Assembly: GCF_009184895.1 (NCBI RefSeq)
Contig: NZ_WESE01000007.1
Span: forward strand, 62,001-126,000
DNA: 64,000 nt
Reading direction: 5' to 3'
DNA from: Nostocoides sp. F2B08
Lineage (GTDB): Bacteria; Actinomycetota; Actinomycetes; Actinomycetales; Dermatophilaceae
The position numbers and the translations under genes were made by a program. Position 1 is the stretch's first letter. Each line of letters opens with the position of its first letter. This document shows, in pieces, positions 9,206-17,581 of the stretch. The notes beneath the pieces were generated by a model. It worked only from the letters and a program-made list of their open reading frames with translations. It did no database searches and was not told where the DNA came from.

Positions 9206-9577
9206 ATGGGTGGTCTTCGCGGCCAAGAGATCCTCATCATCGTCATCCTGCTCATCCTTGTCTTCGGCTGGAAGCGTCTGCCCGACGCCGCTCGCAGCCT
9301 GGGCCGTTCGGCCCGCGTGTTCAAGAGCGAGGTCGAGGAGATGAAGAAGGACGGCAAGTCGGACGCCTCCGATGAGACCGTGACCGGTCAGTCGTCCGAG
9401 ACCCGGCAGTCCCCGCAGGTGGCCCCACCGCCGCCGAACCCGACCCAGCCGGGCCCGGCCCAGTCAGGCTATGGACAGCCGCACTACGAGCAGCCCGCGC
9501 AGCCGCAGTACCAGCAGCCTCAGGCGAGCCCGAGTCAACAGCAGCCTCCGGACGACCCCACGCGCCCGGTCGCCTGA
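9206..9577 (+). CDS. tatA: Twin-arginine translocase subunit TatA
   Basis: 123 aa. One N-terminal membrane helix (EILIIVILLILVFGWKRLPD) is followed by the amphipathic helix ARSLGRSARVFKSEVEEMKK and then a Pro/Gln-rich tail of about 65 residues. TatA oligomers form the transport pore of the Tat pathway, which exports folded proteins. The F-G at the helix end and the LPDAARSLG segment are the family hallmarks. A GAAAGGGCGG ribosome-binding site is seen at 9190-9199. TatC follows after 27 bp and the two form an operon. The tail is longer than in E. coli TatA but typical of actinobacteria. Confidence 0.95.
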   Translation: MGGLRGQEILIIVILLILVFGWKRLPDAARSLGRSARVFKSEVEEMKKDGKSDASDETVTGQSSETRQSPQVAPPPPNPTQPGPAQSGYGQPHYEQPAQPQYQQPQASPSQQQPPDDPTRPVA

Positions 9578-9604
9578 CCCCGCGGCTCACCCGACGACCG
9601 ACAG

Positions 9605-10420
9605 GTGGCCCTGCGACGCACCCCCCGGGATCCCGAGGGGAGGATGACCCTCGCCGAGCACTTCCGCGAGTTCCGGCGACGTCTCGTCGTCTCCGCCATC
9701 GCCGTGGCGGTCGCCTCCATCGCGATCGGAGTCCTCTACTTCGAGGAGGTGTACGCACTCCTCTCGGCTCCCTTCAACGCCTACAAGGACGCCAACCCCG
9801 ACTCGCTCATCACCTTGAACCTCGGCGAGGCCACCTCTCCGCTGAGTCTGACCATCAGCCTGTCGTTGTTCGCAGGGATCATCGTGTCGAGCCCGGTGTG
9901 GCTCTACCAGATCTGGGCCTTCATCGTGCCGGGGCTGACCCGCAAGGAGAAGCGCCTGTCGCTGGCGTTCATCGGGGCCGTCGTTCCGCTGTTCCTGGCC
10001 GGGGTCTTCGTCGCCTACTCCGTCCTGCCCACCGCCTTGATGGTGCTGTACGGATTCACCCCCGAGGGAACCTCGAACATCCAGGACAACGCGAAGTATT
10101 TCGCCTTCGTCACCCGGTTCCTCCTGGTCTTCGGCATCGCCTTCCTCCTGCCGGTGTTCATGGTGGCGCTCAACCTGCTCGGGCTGCTCGCTTCGGACTT
10201 CGTCTTCAAGCACTGGCGCGTCGCGACGCTGCTGATCATGGTCTTCTCAGCCGTGGCTACCCCGACAGGCGATGCCTTCACGATGCTGCTCCTCGGTGGT
10301 CCCCTGCTCCTGCTCTACCTCGCGGCCGGCGGCGTCATGCGACTGATCGAGGCCCGACGGGCGAAGAACCGGCCCGAGTGGGCCACCGATCTCGCTGACG
10401 ACCAGGCCTCGGCGCTCTGA
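9605..10420 (+). CDS. tatC: Sec-independent protein translocase subunit TatC
   Basis: 271 aa from GTG at 9605. TatC is the receptor that recognises twin-arginine signal peptides. The N-terminus MTLAEHFREFRRRL is the conserved TatC signature, followed by six predicted membrane helices; the segment SSPVWLYQIWAFIVPGLTRKEKR in two parts marks the loop before helix 3. An ATG at 9644 could also start the protein, but AGGGGAGG sits directly against it, so the upstream GTG is kept. The downstream lipid-kinase gene begins one base after the TGA. The order pafBC, tatA, tatC, helY matches mycobacteria. Confidence 0.95.
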   Translation: MALRRTPRDPEGRMTLAEHFREFRRRLVVSAIAVAVASIAIGVLYFEEVYALLSAPFNAYKDANPDSLITLNLGEATSPLSLTISLSLFAGIIVSSPVWLYQIWAFIVPGLTRKEKRLSLAFIGAVVPLFLAGVFVAYSVLPTALMVLYGFTPEGTSNIQDNAKYFAFVTRFLLVFGIAFLLPVFMVALNLLGLLASDFVFKHWRVATLLIMVFSAVATPTGDAFTMLLLGGPLLLLYLAAGGVMRLIEARRAKNRPEWATDLADDQASAL

Positions 10421-10421
10421 C

Positions 10422-11351
10422 GTGTTCCGGAGCTTCGGCCGCGTCGGACTCGTGGTCAACCCCACCGCCGGGGGACGACGCGCAGCGCAGATCGGCCACG
10501 AGGTCGCACGGGGACTTCGGGAGCGCGAGATCCCCTACGTCGACCTGAGCGGGCCGACCGGGTCGGCGGCGGTGGAGCAGGCTCGGGCGGCCGTCCTGGC
10601 GGGCGCGGTCGACCGGCTCGTCGTGGTGGGCGGGGACGGAATGGTCAACCTGGCCGTGCACGCTCTCGCGGGGTCGGGGGTCCCGTTGGTCATCGTGCCG
10701 GCCGGCACGGGCAACGACACCGCGATGGCACTCGGCGTCCCGGTCGGTGACCCGGGAGCCGCTCTCGACCTGATGTTGACGGGGGCGACGCATACCGTCG
10801 ATGCCGCTCGGGTGCGCGGCTCACGTGGTGAGGAGCGCTGGTTCGTCGGTGTGCTGGCCGCCGGGTTCGACGCGGTCGTCAACGAGCGCGCGAACATGAT
10901 GACGTGGCCCCGGGGCAGGGCCAAGTACACCATCGCCGCCCTGCGTGAGCTCCCCGTGTTCCGTCCCATCCCGTTCCAGGTCGTGATCGACGGGGTGCTC
11001 CACGACCAGCGGGCCATGCTCGTCGCGGTCGCGAACACGACGTCCTACGGGGGCGGGATGAAGGTTGTGCCGACGGCGGTCCTCGACGACGGCGAACTCG
11101 ACGTCCTGCTGCTCGGCGAGGTCTCGACGGCCACCTTCCTGAGAGTCTTCCCCCGGGTCTTCTCCGGGCGGCACGTGGACCACCCGGCCGTCCGCATCAT
11201 CCGAGGCAGCCGGATCGAGCTCCGGGCGACCGGCATCGTCGCCTACGCCGACGGCGAGCGCCTCGGGCCATTGCCGCGGACCGTCGAGGTTGTTCCGGCG
11301 GCCATGCGCATCGTGGGAGCACGGATGCGTCCGGGACCTCCTGAGCGGTGA
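10422..11351 (+). CDS. Diacylglycerol/lipid kinase family protein (YegS/DgkB-like)
   Basis: 309 aa. The DAGK catalytic domain shows VVNPTAGG near the N-terminus, VVGGDGMVN for nucleotide binding, and VPAGTGNDTAMALG. The C-terminal beta-rich domain ends with the family AYADGERLG motif. The enzyme should phosphorylate a lipid such as diacylglycerol or a related lipid alcohol at the membrane; the exact substrate cannot be read from sequence. It is the last gene of the tatA-tatC unit, starting (GTG) one base after the tatC stop, so translation is probably coupled. Confidence 0.9.
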   Translation: MFRSFGRVGLVVNPTAGGRRAAQIGHEVARGLREREIPYVDLSGPTGSAAVEQARAAVLAGAVDRLVVVGGDGMVNLAVHALAGSGVPLVIVPAGTGNDTAMALGVPVGDPGAALDLMLTGATHTVDAARVRGSRGEERWFVGVLAAGFDAVVNERANMMTWPRGRAKYTIAALRELPVFRPIPFQVVIDGVLHDQRAMLVAVANTTSYGGGMKVVPTAVLDDGELDVLLLGEVSTATFLRVFPRVFSGRHVDHPAVRIIRGSRIELRATGIVAYADGERLGPLPRTVEVVPAAMRIVGARMRPGPPER

Positions 11352-11396
11352 TCCGCTCCGGGGCCGCGCCCCGTCCGGTCACGTAGGCTGGCCGTC

Positions 11397-14171
11397 ATGA
11401 GCAGCCCGGCGCAGCGGTACGCCGCCTCACGGGCCCGGGCCCGCCACCCGCACCTGGAGGAGTTCCGCGGGGGACTGGAGTTCCCGCTGGACGAGTTCCA
11501 GAGCGAGGCCTGCGCCCACGTCGAGGACGGCAAGGGTGTGCTCGTGGCCGCGCCCACCGGCGCCGGCAAGACGGTCGTCGGGGAGTTCGCCGTGCACCTC
11601 GCCCTCGCGACGGGTCGCAAGGCGTTCTACACGACGCCGATCAAGGCACTGTCCAACCAGAAGTACCACGATCTCGTGCACCGCCACGGGGCCGACCGCG
11701 TCGGGCTGCTGACCGGGGACTCCTCGATCAACGGCGAGGCCCCGGTCGTCGTCATGACGACCGAGGTGCTGCGCAACATGATGTATGCGGCGTCGAGCAC
11801 GCTGGACGGGCTCGGCTTCGTCGTCATGGACGAGGTGCACTACCTGGCCGACCGGTTCCGCGGCGCGGTGTGGGAAGAGGTCATCATCCACCTGCCGCAG
11901 GCCGTCCAGGTCGTCTCGCTCTCGGCGACCGTGAGCAACGCGGAGGAGTTCGGCGCCTGGCTCGCGGAGGTCCGCGGTGAGCACGAGATCGTCGTGTCGG
12001 AGCATCGGCCGGTGCCGCTGTGGCAACACCTGATCGTCGGGGAGCGGCTGCTCGACCTCTTCGACGGTGAACGGGTCCACCCGGAGGTCATCACCGCGAT
12101 CCGCAACGCCGAGCACAAGGGGGCGTGGGTCGAGCAGGCCTCGACGGGCCCCGGCTCGCGCGGTGGACGGGGGCAGGGTCGGGCGCGCCGGGACGGCGGG
12201 CCACGCCGCTCGGGGCCGCGGCCGGAGGGTCGCGCGCGCGGCGGCGCGCCGAGCCGGGTCGAGGTGATCCGACGCCTCGAGCGTGACGGGCTCCTGCCGG
12301 CCATCACCTTCGTCTTCAGCCGGGTCGGCTGCGACGCGGCCGTGGGCCAGCTCCTCGCCTCCGGCGTGCGCCTCGTGCCCGAGGGGCAGGGGGAGCGGAT
12401 CAGGAGGCGGGTCGAGGAGAAGATGGCCGCTCTGGCCGACGAGGACCTGTCCGTCCTGGGCTACTGGGACTTCGTCGAGGGACTCACCCGAGGTTTCGCG
12501 GCCCACCACGCCGGCATGCTGCCGCTCTTCCGGGAGATCGTCGAAGAGCTGTTCACCTCCGCCGACATCCGCGCGGTGTTCGCCACCGAGACCCTCGCGC
12601 TCGGCATCAACATGCCGGCCCGGACGGTCGTCATCGAGAAGCTCACCAAGTTCAACGGGGAGACCCACGCCGAGCTGACCCCTGCCGAGTACACCCAGCT
12701 CACCGGGAGGGCCGGGCGTCGCGGCATCGACGTCGAGGGACATGCGGTCGTGCTGTGGCACCGGGGCATGGACCCGCTCGTCGTGGCCGGGCTCGCCTCG
12801 ACCCGCACCTATCCGCTGCGGTCCAGCTTCCGGCCGACATACAACATGGCGGTCAACCTCGTCGCGACAGTCGGTCGCGAGACGGCGGCGGAGATCCTCG
12901 AGACCTCCTTCGCCCAGTTCCAGGCCGACCGCGCGGTGGTCGGGCTGGCGGGCACGGTGCGCCGGAACGCCGAGGCCCTCGATGCCTACGCCGAGGCGAT
13001 GCAGTGCCACCTCGGCGACTTCGCCGAGTACGCCTCGATCCGGCACCGGATCTCGCAGGCGCAGAAGGAAGGCAGCAAGGCGCGCGCGGCGGCCCTGCGC
13101 GCCGCCGCGGAGGTGAGTCTGACCGAGCTGCGCATCGGCGACGTCTTCCGGATCCCCACGGGTCGGCGGGCGGGATGGGCCGTCGTGGTCACCCCGGCCC
13201 GCACCTACCGCGGCCAGACCGAGCTGCCGACGGTGCTGACCGAGGAGCGTCAGATCCGACGCCTGACCCTGGTCGACGTGCCCCGCCCGGTCGAGGCGGT
13301 CGCCCGGATCAAGGTGCCCTCTCGCTTCAATCCCAAGAACCCCAAGGCACGCCGCGATCTCGCGACGTCGCTGCGCATCGCCGTGCCGCACGAAGCGCCG
13401 GTCCGGGAGCGGGCCGCGGATGCCGCCGGAGGAGAGGACCGACGCATCGCCGAGTTGCGGGAGCGTCTGCGTGCGCACCCGTGTCATCAGTGCCCCGACC
13501 GGGAGGAGCACGCGCGGTGGGCCGAGCGGTGGTGGCGGCTCAAGCGGGAGACGACTGCGGTACAACGCAAGGTGGACAGCCGGACCACCTCGGTGGCCAA
13601 GACGTTCGAGCGGATCTGCGACGTCCTGTCCGACCTGGGCTACCTCGATGCCGGCGGGTCGTCGACCACCGAGCTCGGGGAGCGTCTGCGGCGTCTGTAC
13701 ACCGAGCGTGACCTCCTCGCGGCCGAGTGCCTGCGCCTGGGCATCTGGGCGCGTCTCGACCCGCCGTCTCTCGCGGCCGCGGTGAGCGCTCTGATCCACG
13801 AGCCGCGTCATGACGACGCGGACCCGTCGCCGCGCATGCCGTCGGACGAGGTCGCGGACGCGATCCGCGACATGGCGGTCCTGTGGTCGCAGATCACGGA
13901 TCGCGAGGCGGATGCGGCACTCCCGCAGACCGGGGCGCCGGACGGCGGGATGGCGTGGATGGTCCACCGCTGGGCGAGCGGCCAATCCCTTGACCTCGTG
14001 CTCCGCGGTGGTGAGATGGCCGCGGGAGACTTCGTGCGACGCTGCAAGCAGCTCGTCGACCTACTCGGCCAGGTCGCCGACGCGGCGCCGACCCCGCAGC
14101 TGCGGGGCGCGGCTCGCCGCGCGGTCGACGCGGTCCTCAGAGGGGTCGTGGCCGCCGACCGGCTCGACTGA
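11397..14171 (+). CDS. helY: Ski2/Mtr4-like DEVH-box RNA helicase HelY
   Basis: 924 aa. Superfamily 2 motifs are complete: Walker A APTGAGKTVVGE, DEVHY, SATVSN, the helicase C-terminal GINMPARTVVIEKLTKF, and motif VI QLTGRAGRRGID. An Arg/Gly-rich insertion lies between the two RecA lobes (about residues 245-290). The C-terminal part carries an rRNA-processing arch-like and DSHCT-type region. It corresponds to mycobacterial HelY, also found beside tatC. Ski2-like helicases unwind structured RNA for processing or decay; the bacterial substrate is not established. TAGGCT at 11384-11389 lies seven bases before the ATG, a leaderless arrangement. Confidence 0.94.
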   Translation: MSSPAQRYAASRARARHPHLEEFRGGLEFPLDEFQSEACAHVEDGKGVLVAAPTGAGKTVVGEFAVHLALATGRKAFYTTPIKALSNQKYHDLVHRHGADRVGLLTGDSSINGEAPVVVMTTEVLRNMMYAASSTLDGLGFVVMDEVHYLADRFRGAVWEEVIIHLPQAVQVVSLSATVSNAEEFGAWLAEVRGEHEIVVSEHRPVPLWQHLIVGERLLDLFDGERVHPEVITAIRNAEHKGAWVEQASTGPGSRGGRGQGRARRDGGPRRSGPRPEGRARGGAPSRVEVIRRLERDGLLPAITFVFSRVGCDAAVGQLLASGVRLVPEGQGERIRRRVEEKMAALADEDLSVLGYWDFVEGLTRGFAAHHAGMLPLFREIVEELFTSADIRAVFATETLALGINMPARTVVIEKLTKFNGETHAELTPAEYTQLTGRAGRRGIDVEGHAVVLWHRGMDPLVVAGLASTRTYPLRSSFRPTYNMAVNLVATVGRETAAEILETSFAQFQADRAVVGLAGTVRRNAEALDAYAEAMQCHLGDFAEYASIRHRISQAQKEGSKARAAALRAAAEVSLTELRIGDVFRIPTGRRAGWAVVVTPARTYRGQTELPTVLTEERQIRRLTLVDVPRPVEAVARIKVPSRFNPKNPKARRDLATSLRIAVPHEAPVRERAADAAGGEDRRIAELRERLRAHPCHQCPDREEHARWAERWWRLKRETTAVQRKVDSRTTSVAKTFERICDVLSDLGYLDAGGSSTTELGERLRRLYTERDLLAAECLRLGIWARLDPPSLAAAVSALIHEPRHDDADPSPRMPSDEVADAIRDMAVLWSQITDREADAALPQTGAPDGGMAWMVHRWASGQSLDLVLRGGEMAAGDFVRRCKQLVDLLGQVADAAPTPQLRGAARRAVDAVLRGVVAADRLD

Positions 14172-14193
14172 GCCCGCACCGGCGCGCGGACGA

Positions 14194-15117
14194 TCAGGCC
14201 AGGCGCAGCGCCGTGAGCAGCCGGCGCACCGGCGAGCCGAGCCCGTAGGTGCTCACGAGGTCCTCGAGCAGCGCCGGGTCGGCGATCTCGGTCGGCAGGG
14301 CGTACGACTGCGGGGGCAGGGGGATGTCGCGCGCCACGGCCACGACCCGTTCCGCGGCGTCGAGGTATGCGGTGGCCGCCTCGAGATTGGTGCGCCGCGC
14401 TCCCTTCAGGCGCGTATCGCCGTCCGCCACCGCTGCCCGGAGCGCCGCGAGCGAGCCGAACTCGGCGATGAGCGCAGCCGCGGTCTTGTCGCCGATGCCC
14501 TTGACGCCGGGGAGGCCGTCGCTGGTGTCGCCGCGCAGGATGGACATCTCGAGGTACGCGCGGCCGGTGGGCACCGCATACCGCCCCTGGAGGTAGTCCT
14601 GCGTCGCGATGTCCGGGTCGCGCACGCCGCCCTTCCCGGTGTACAGCACCCGGACCGAGCGCTCGTCGTCGACGAGCTGGAGCAGGTCCCGGTCGCCGGT
14701 CACCACGTCGACCGCCATGGCACCCCCGTGGCGGTGGGCCAGGGTGCCGATGACGTCGTCCGCCTCGTAGCCGGCCGCCCCGACCCGTGCGATGCCAACC
14801 GCGGTGAGCAGGTCGCGGATCACCGGGACCTGGGGGGTGAGCTCGTCCGGCGACTCCTCGACGGTCGCGCTGCCCTCGACGAGCCGGTGGGTCTTGTAGG
14901 TCGGGATGAGGTCGACGCGCCACTGCGGGCGCCAGTCGTCGTCCCACGCGGCCACGAGATGGCTCGGGCCGTGGGCGGTGACCAGCGTCGCGATCATGTC
15001 GGTGAATCCGCGCACCGCGTTGGTTGGCGTGCCTGACGGGCTTCGGCCCTGCTCCGGCACGCCGAAGAAGGCGCGGAAGTACAGAGAGGCGGAGTCGAGG
15101 AGCAGCAGGCGGTCCAC
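14194..15117 (-). CDS. 5'-3' exonuclease (FEN-like, polymerase I N-domain type)
   Basis: 307 aa, GTG start at 15117. It looks like the stand-alone 5'-nuclease domain of DNA polymerase I: LLLLDSASLYFRAFFGVP, AAWDDDWRP, GYEADDVIGTLA, TGDRDLLQLV supply the metal-binding acidic residues, and GDTSDGLPGVKGIGDKTAAALI is the helix-three-turn-helix DNA-binding part. Mycobacteria have a homologue (Rv2090) in the same neighbourhood next to helY. It should remove 5' flaps or RNA primers. CAGGCT six bases upstream of the GTG suggests a leaderless message. It converges on helY with a 22-bp gap. Confidence 0.93.
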   Translation of the reverse strand: MDRLLLLDSASLYFRAFFGVPEQGRSPSGTPTNAVRGFTDMIATLVTAHGPSHLVAAWDDDWRPQWRVDLIPTYKTHRLVEGSATVEESPDELTPQVPVIRDLLTAVGIARVGAAGYEADDVIGTLAHRHGGAMAVDVVTGDRDLLQLVDDERSVRVLYTGKGGVRDPDIATQDYLQGRYAVPTGRAYLEMSILRGDTSDGLPGVKGIGDKTAAALIAEFGSLAALRAAVADGDTRLKGARRTNLEAATAYLDAAERVVAVARDIPLPPQSYALPTEIADPALLEDLVSTYGLGSPVRRLLTALRLA

Positions 15118-15160
15118 GGGGCCAGCCTGCCATGTCCCGGGCGACGACTACGCTGGCGCT

Positions 15161-15583
15161 GTGGAACCCACGGACCGACGGATCGTCGACCTGCTGCGCC
15201 AGGACGGCCGGCTGAGCTTCACCGACCTCGGCAAGCAGCTCGGCCTGTCGACCTCGGCCGCCCATCAGCGGGTCCGACGGCTCGAGGAGCGCGGGGTCAT
15301 CACCGGCTATTCCGCTCGGATCGACGCCGCCAAGGTGGGGCTCCCCATCACCGCGTTCATCTCGGTGACTCCGGTGGACCCGGCTGCAGCGGACGACATC
15401 CCGGACCGGCTGCGGGGGTTGAGCGAGATCGAGGCGTGCTACTCGGTCGCCGGCGACGAGAACTACATCCTCAAGGTGCGGGTGGCCGGACCCGGGGGTC
15501 TGGAGGATCTCATCGCCCGGATCCGGGCGGCGGCGGCTGTCTCGACCCGCACCACGGTCGTGCTCTCGACGCCCTGGGAGTGA
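15161..15583 (+). CDS. Lrp/AsnC family transcriptional regulator
   Basis: 140 aa from GTG at 15161. An N-terminal winged helix-turn-helix (RIVDLLRQDGRLSFTDLGKQ, then SAAHQRVRRLEERGVI) is followed by an AsnC/RAM effector domain (YSVAGDENYILKVRV). Such proteins bind amino acids and control amino-acid metabolism. It diverges from the exonuclease, and kamA of the lysine pathway lies 0.5 kb downstream on the other strand, so regulation of that pathway by lysine or another amino acid is a reasonable inference without direct evidence. TACGCT at 15149-15154, six bases before GTG, fits leaderless transcription. Confidence 0.92.
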   Translation: MEPTDRRIVDLLRQDGRLSFTDLGKQLGLSTSAAHQRVRRLEERGVITGYSARIDAAKVGLPITAFISVTPVDPAAADDIPDRLRGLSEIEACYSVAGDENYILKVRVAGPGGLEDLIARIRAAAAVSTRTTVVLSTPWE

Positions 15584-15586
15584 CCG

Positions 15587-16054
15587 TCAGCGTCCGATGG
15601 GCGCGAACCGGGCTCGGGTGACCCGCGCCAGATCGTCGGGTGCCAGTTCGATCTCGAAGCCACGTCGTCCGCCGGAGACGAAGACCGAGGTGTATGCACG
15701 AGCCGAGTCGTCGATGACGGTCGGCAGGGCCCGGCGCTGCCCGACCGGCGAGATGCCCCCGACGACGTACCCGGTGCTCCGCTCGGCAGCCGCGGGCTCG
15801 GCCATCGTGACCCTTTTGACGCCGAGAGCAGCAGCGACGGCCTTGAGGTCGAGCGATCCGGACACCGGGACGACCCCAACGGCCAGGCCGTGGCCGGTGT
15901 CGACGAGGAGGGTCTTGAAGATCCGCTCGGCCGGGACGCCGGTGGCGGCCGCCGCCTCGTCACCGTAGGAGTCGACCGACTGGTCGTGGCGGTAGGTGTG
16001 GGTGCGGAAGGCAACACCGGCGCGCGTCAGGGCCGCGGTCGCCGGAGTGCTCAC
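15587..16054 (-). CDS. ybaK: YbaK/EbsC-type aminoacyl-tRNA deacylase
   Basis: 155 aa from GTG at 16054. The YbaK/ProX fold is seen in VPAERIFKTLLVDTGHGLAV (contains the catalytic-loop lysine of the family), VAAALGVKRVTMAEP, TGYVVGGISPVGQRR and FVSGGRRGFEIELAPDDL. The E. coli enzyme hydrolyses Cys-tRNA(Pro), correcting prolyl-tRNA synthetase errors. The start is chosen because GTG overlaps the TGA of kamA (GTGA at 16051-16054), giving a translationally coupled kamA-ybaK pair; upstream in-frame codons lie inside kamA. Whether this protein has a role in lysine metabolism is unknown; the pairing may be incidental. Confidence 0.9.
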   Translation of the reverse strand: MSTPATAALTRAGVAFRTHTYRHDQSVDSYGDEAAAATGVPAERIFKTLLVDTGHGLAVGVVPVSGSLDLKAVAAALGVKRVTMAEPAAAERSTGYVVGGISPVGQRRALPTVIDDSARAYTSVFVSGGRRGFEIELAPDDLARVTRARFAPIGR

Positions 16055-17493
16055 CCCAGCGAGGCTACTCGGCTTGACTCGGCCGAGACGAGGGCGGCGG
16101 CGTGGGCCGCGTCGACGTCGGTGTTCTCCCGCCACCACCGCTGTCCCGGCTCGGGGAGGGTGTAGATCGGGTCGTAGTAGACGTACTCACGCGAGAGCGC
16201 CTGCTCGTCACCGGCCTCGATCGAGGTTCGGTAGTTCTTCCGCCAGAACGACATGCCCTTCTCGGTGTCGTAGCTCTCGACCTGGTGCACCCACCGCTTG
16301 CCGACGAACGGCACGTCGCAGACGATTCGCGGCGTCGCGAAGCCGGGAAGGTAGCCCATGATCGCGTGCTGGAGGTGCTGCGCCTCACGCAGGGAGAGCC
16401 GCCAGTGCTCCGAGAACGGGATCATGTCGCACATGTAGAAGTAGTACGGCGTGATCGACGCCTCGTCCTGGAGCGCGAAGCACAGGTCCAGCAGCGCGGC
16501 GGGGGAGTCGTTGACTCCCCGCATGAGGACACCCTGGTTACGGACATCCCGGACCCCGGCGTCGAGCATGGCGCGGGCCGCGTCGGCAACGAGCGGCGTG
16601 ACGGACTGGGCGTTGTTCACGTGGGTGTGGATCGCCAGCGACACCCCGCGGCTGCGGGCTGTGGCGGCGACGCGGCCGACTCCCTCGACGACGTCCGGTT
16701 GCAGCCAGTGCTGGGGCAGTCCCATGAGCGCCTTCGTCGCCAGGCGGACGTCGCGGATCGTGTCGATCTCGAGGAGCCGGTCGAGGAAGGCCTCGAGGTT
16801 CTTCCACGGCATGTTCGCGACGTCCCCACCGGAGACGACAACGTCACGCACACCCGGGGTGCGCTGCAGGTAGTCGAGCATCGCCGCGTAGCGGTCGACC
16901 GGCTTGCCCTGGAGCTTGAGCTTGAGCACCTGCGGGGTCGAGTTGCCGACGAGGTCCATCCGGGTGCAGTGGCCGCAGTACTGCGGGCACGTGGGCAGCA
17001 TCTCGGCCAGCACCTTGGTCGGGTAGCGGTGGGTCAGTCCCTCGACGGCCCACATGTCGTGCTCGTGGAGACTGTCGCGGGTCGCGAACGGGTGACTCGG
17101 CCAGTCGGTCCGGCGGTCCGAGAACACCGGGAGCATGTATGCGCGGACCGGGTCGGCGTAGAACGCGTCGGTGAACGCGGCACCGGCCCGGGGCATCCGA
17201 CCGTCCGGCCACACCGACTCGGGCACCATCGTGTTCATCATCTGCGGGGTGACGAGCATCGACATGGTGGCCCGCTCCTGCTGGTCCCGCTCGAGATCGG
17301 CGTAGAACCGCTCCTCGAGCAGGTCGCCCATCAGAGCGCGAAGCTGAGCGACGTTCTTCACGCACGAGACCCGCTGCCACTGGGCATCGGCCCACTGGCC
17401 GGGGGTGATGTCACGCCAGCCCGGAAAACGGGTCCAGTCCGGCTCGACGAGCTGTCGACGCGCATACACATAGGGCTGCTCAAGAGCGCTCAT
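16051..17493 (-). CDS. kamA: L-lysine 2,3-aminomutase, radical SAM and PLP enzyme
   Basis: 480 aa. KamA converts L-lysine to L-beta-lysine, the first step of lysine fermentation. The radical SAM cluster motif CPQYCGHCTR is near residue 170. VVSGGDVANMPW is the SAM-binding glycine motif, and YYFYMCDMIPFSEHWR lies in the segment carrying zinc/substrate contacts in known aminomutases. It belongs with kdd, kamD, kamE and kal nearby rather than with EF-P modification enzymes (EpmB), which are much shorter. It is divergent from kdd (88 bp between starts). TATCCT at 17506-17501 lies seven bases before ATG. Strict specificity for lysine is inferred from the neighbours. Confidence 0.92.
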   Translation of the reverse strand: MSALEQPYVYARRQLVEPDWTRFPGWRDITPGQWADAQWQRVSCVKNVAQLRALMGDLLEERFYADLERDQQERATMSMLVTPQMMNTMVPESVWPDGRMPRAGAAFTDAFYADPVRAYMLPVFSDRRTDWPSHPFATRDSLHEHDMWAVEGLTHRYPTKVLAEMLPTCPQYCGHCTRMDLVGNSTPQVLKLKLQGKPVDRYAAMLDYLQRTPGVRDVVVSGGDVANMPWKNLEAFLDRLLEIDTIRDVRLATKALMGLPQHWLQPDVVEGVGRVAATARSRGVSLAIHTHVNNAQSVTPLVADAARAMLDAGVRDVRNQGVLMRGVNDSPAALLDLCFALQDEASITPYYFYMCDMIPFSEHWRLSLREAQHLQHAIMGYLPGFATPRIVCDVPFVGKRWVHQVESYDTEKGMSFWRKNYRTSIEAGDEQALSREYVYYDPIYTLPEPGQRWWRENTDVDAAHAAALVSAESSRVASLG

Positions 17494-17500
17494 AGATGGC

Positions 17501-17506
17501 AGGATA
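17501..17506 (-). promoter_or_regulatory. Candidate -10 box of kamA
   Basis: TATCCT reads toward kamA and ends seven bases before its ATG, the spacing expected for a leaderless transcript starting at the A of ATG. No convincing -35 hexamer is seen. The remaining kamA-kdd spacer (17,507-17,581) must hold the kdd promoter. Confidence 0.5.
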
Positions 17507-17581
17507 GTGGAGAAACTCTGGAAACAGCGTCTTCAGACCACAATCCTTGTGCTTGACTTCGCATCAGACGGGAGAATCTTC

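Noticed and set aside
11427-13985. An 852-aa minus-strand ORF opposite helY
   Set aside because: Low-complexity Arg/Gly/Asp-rich translation with no domain; typical antisense shadow of a high-GC gene.
17553-17558. TTGACT as a -35 box for kdd
   Set aside because: A -10 box at normal spacing would fall on the kdd ribosome-binding site or start codon, and no TANNNT is there.
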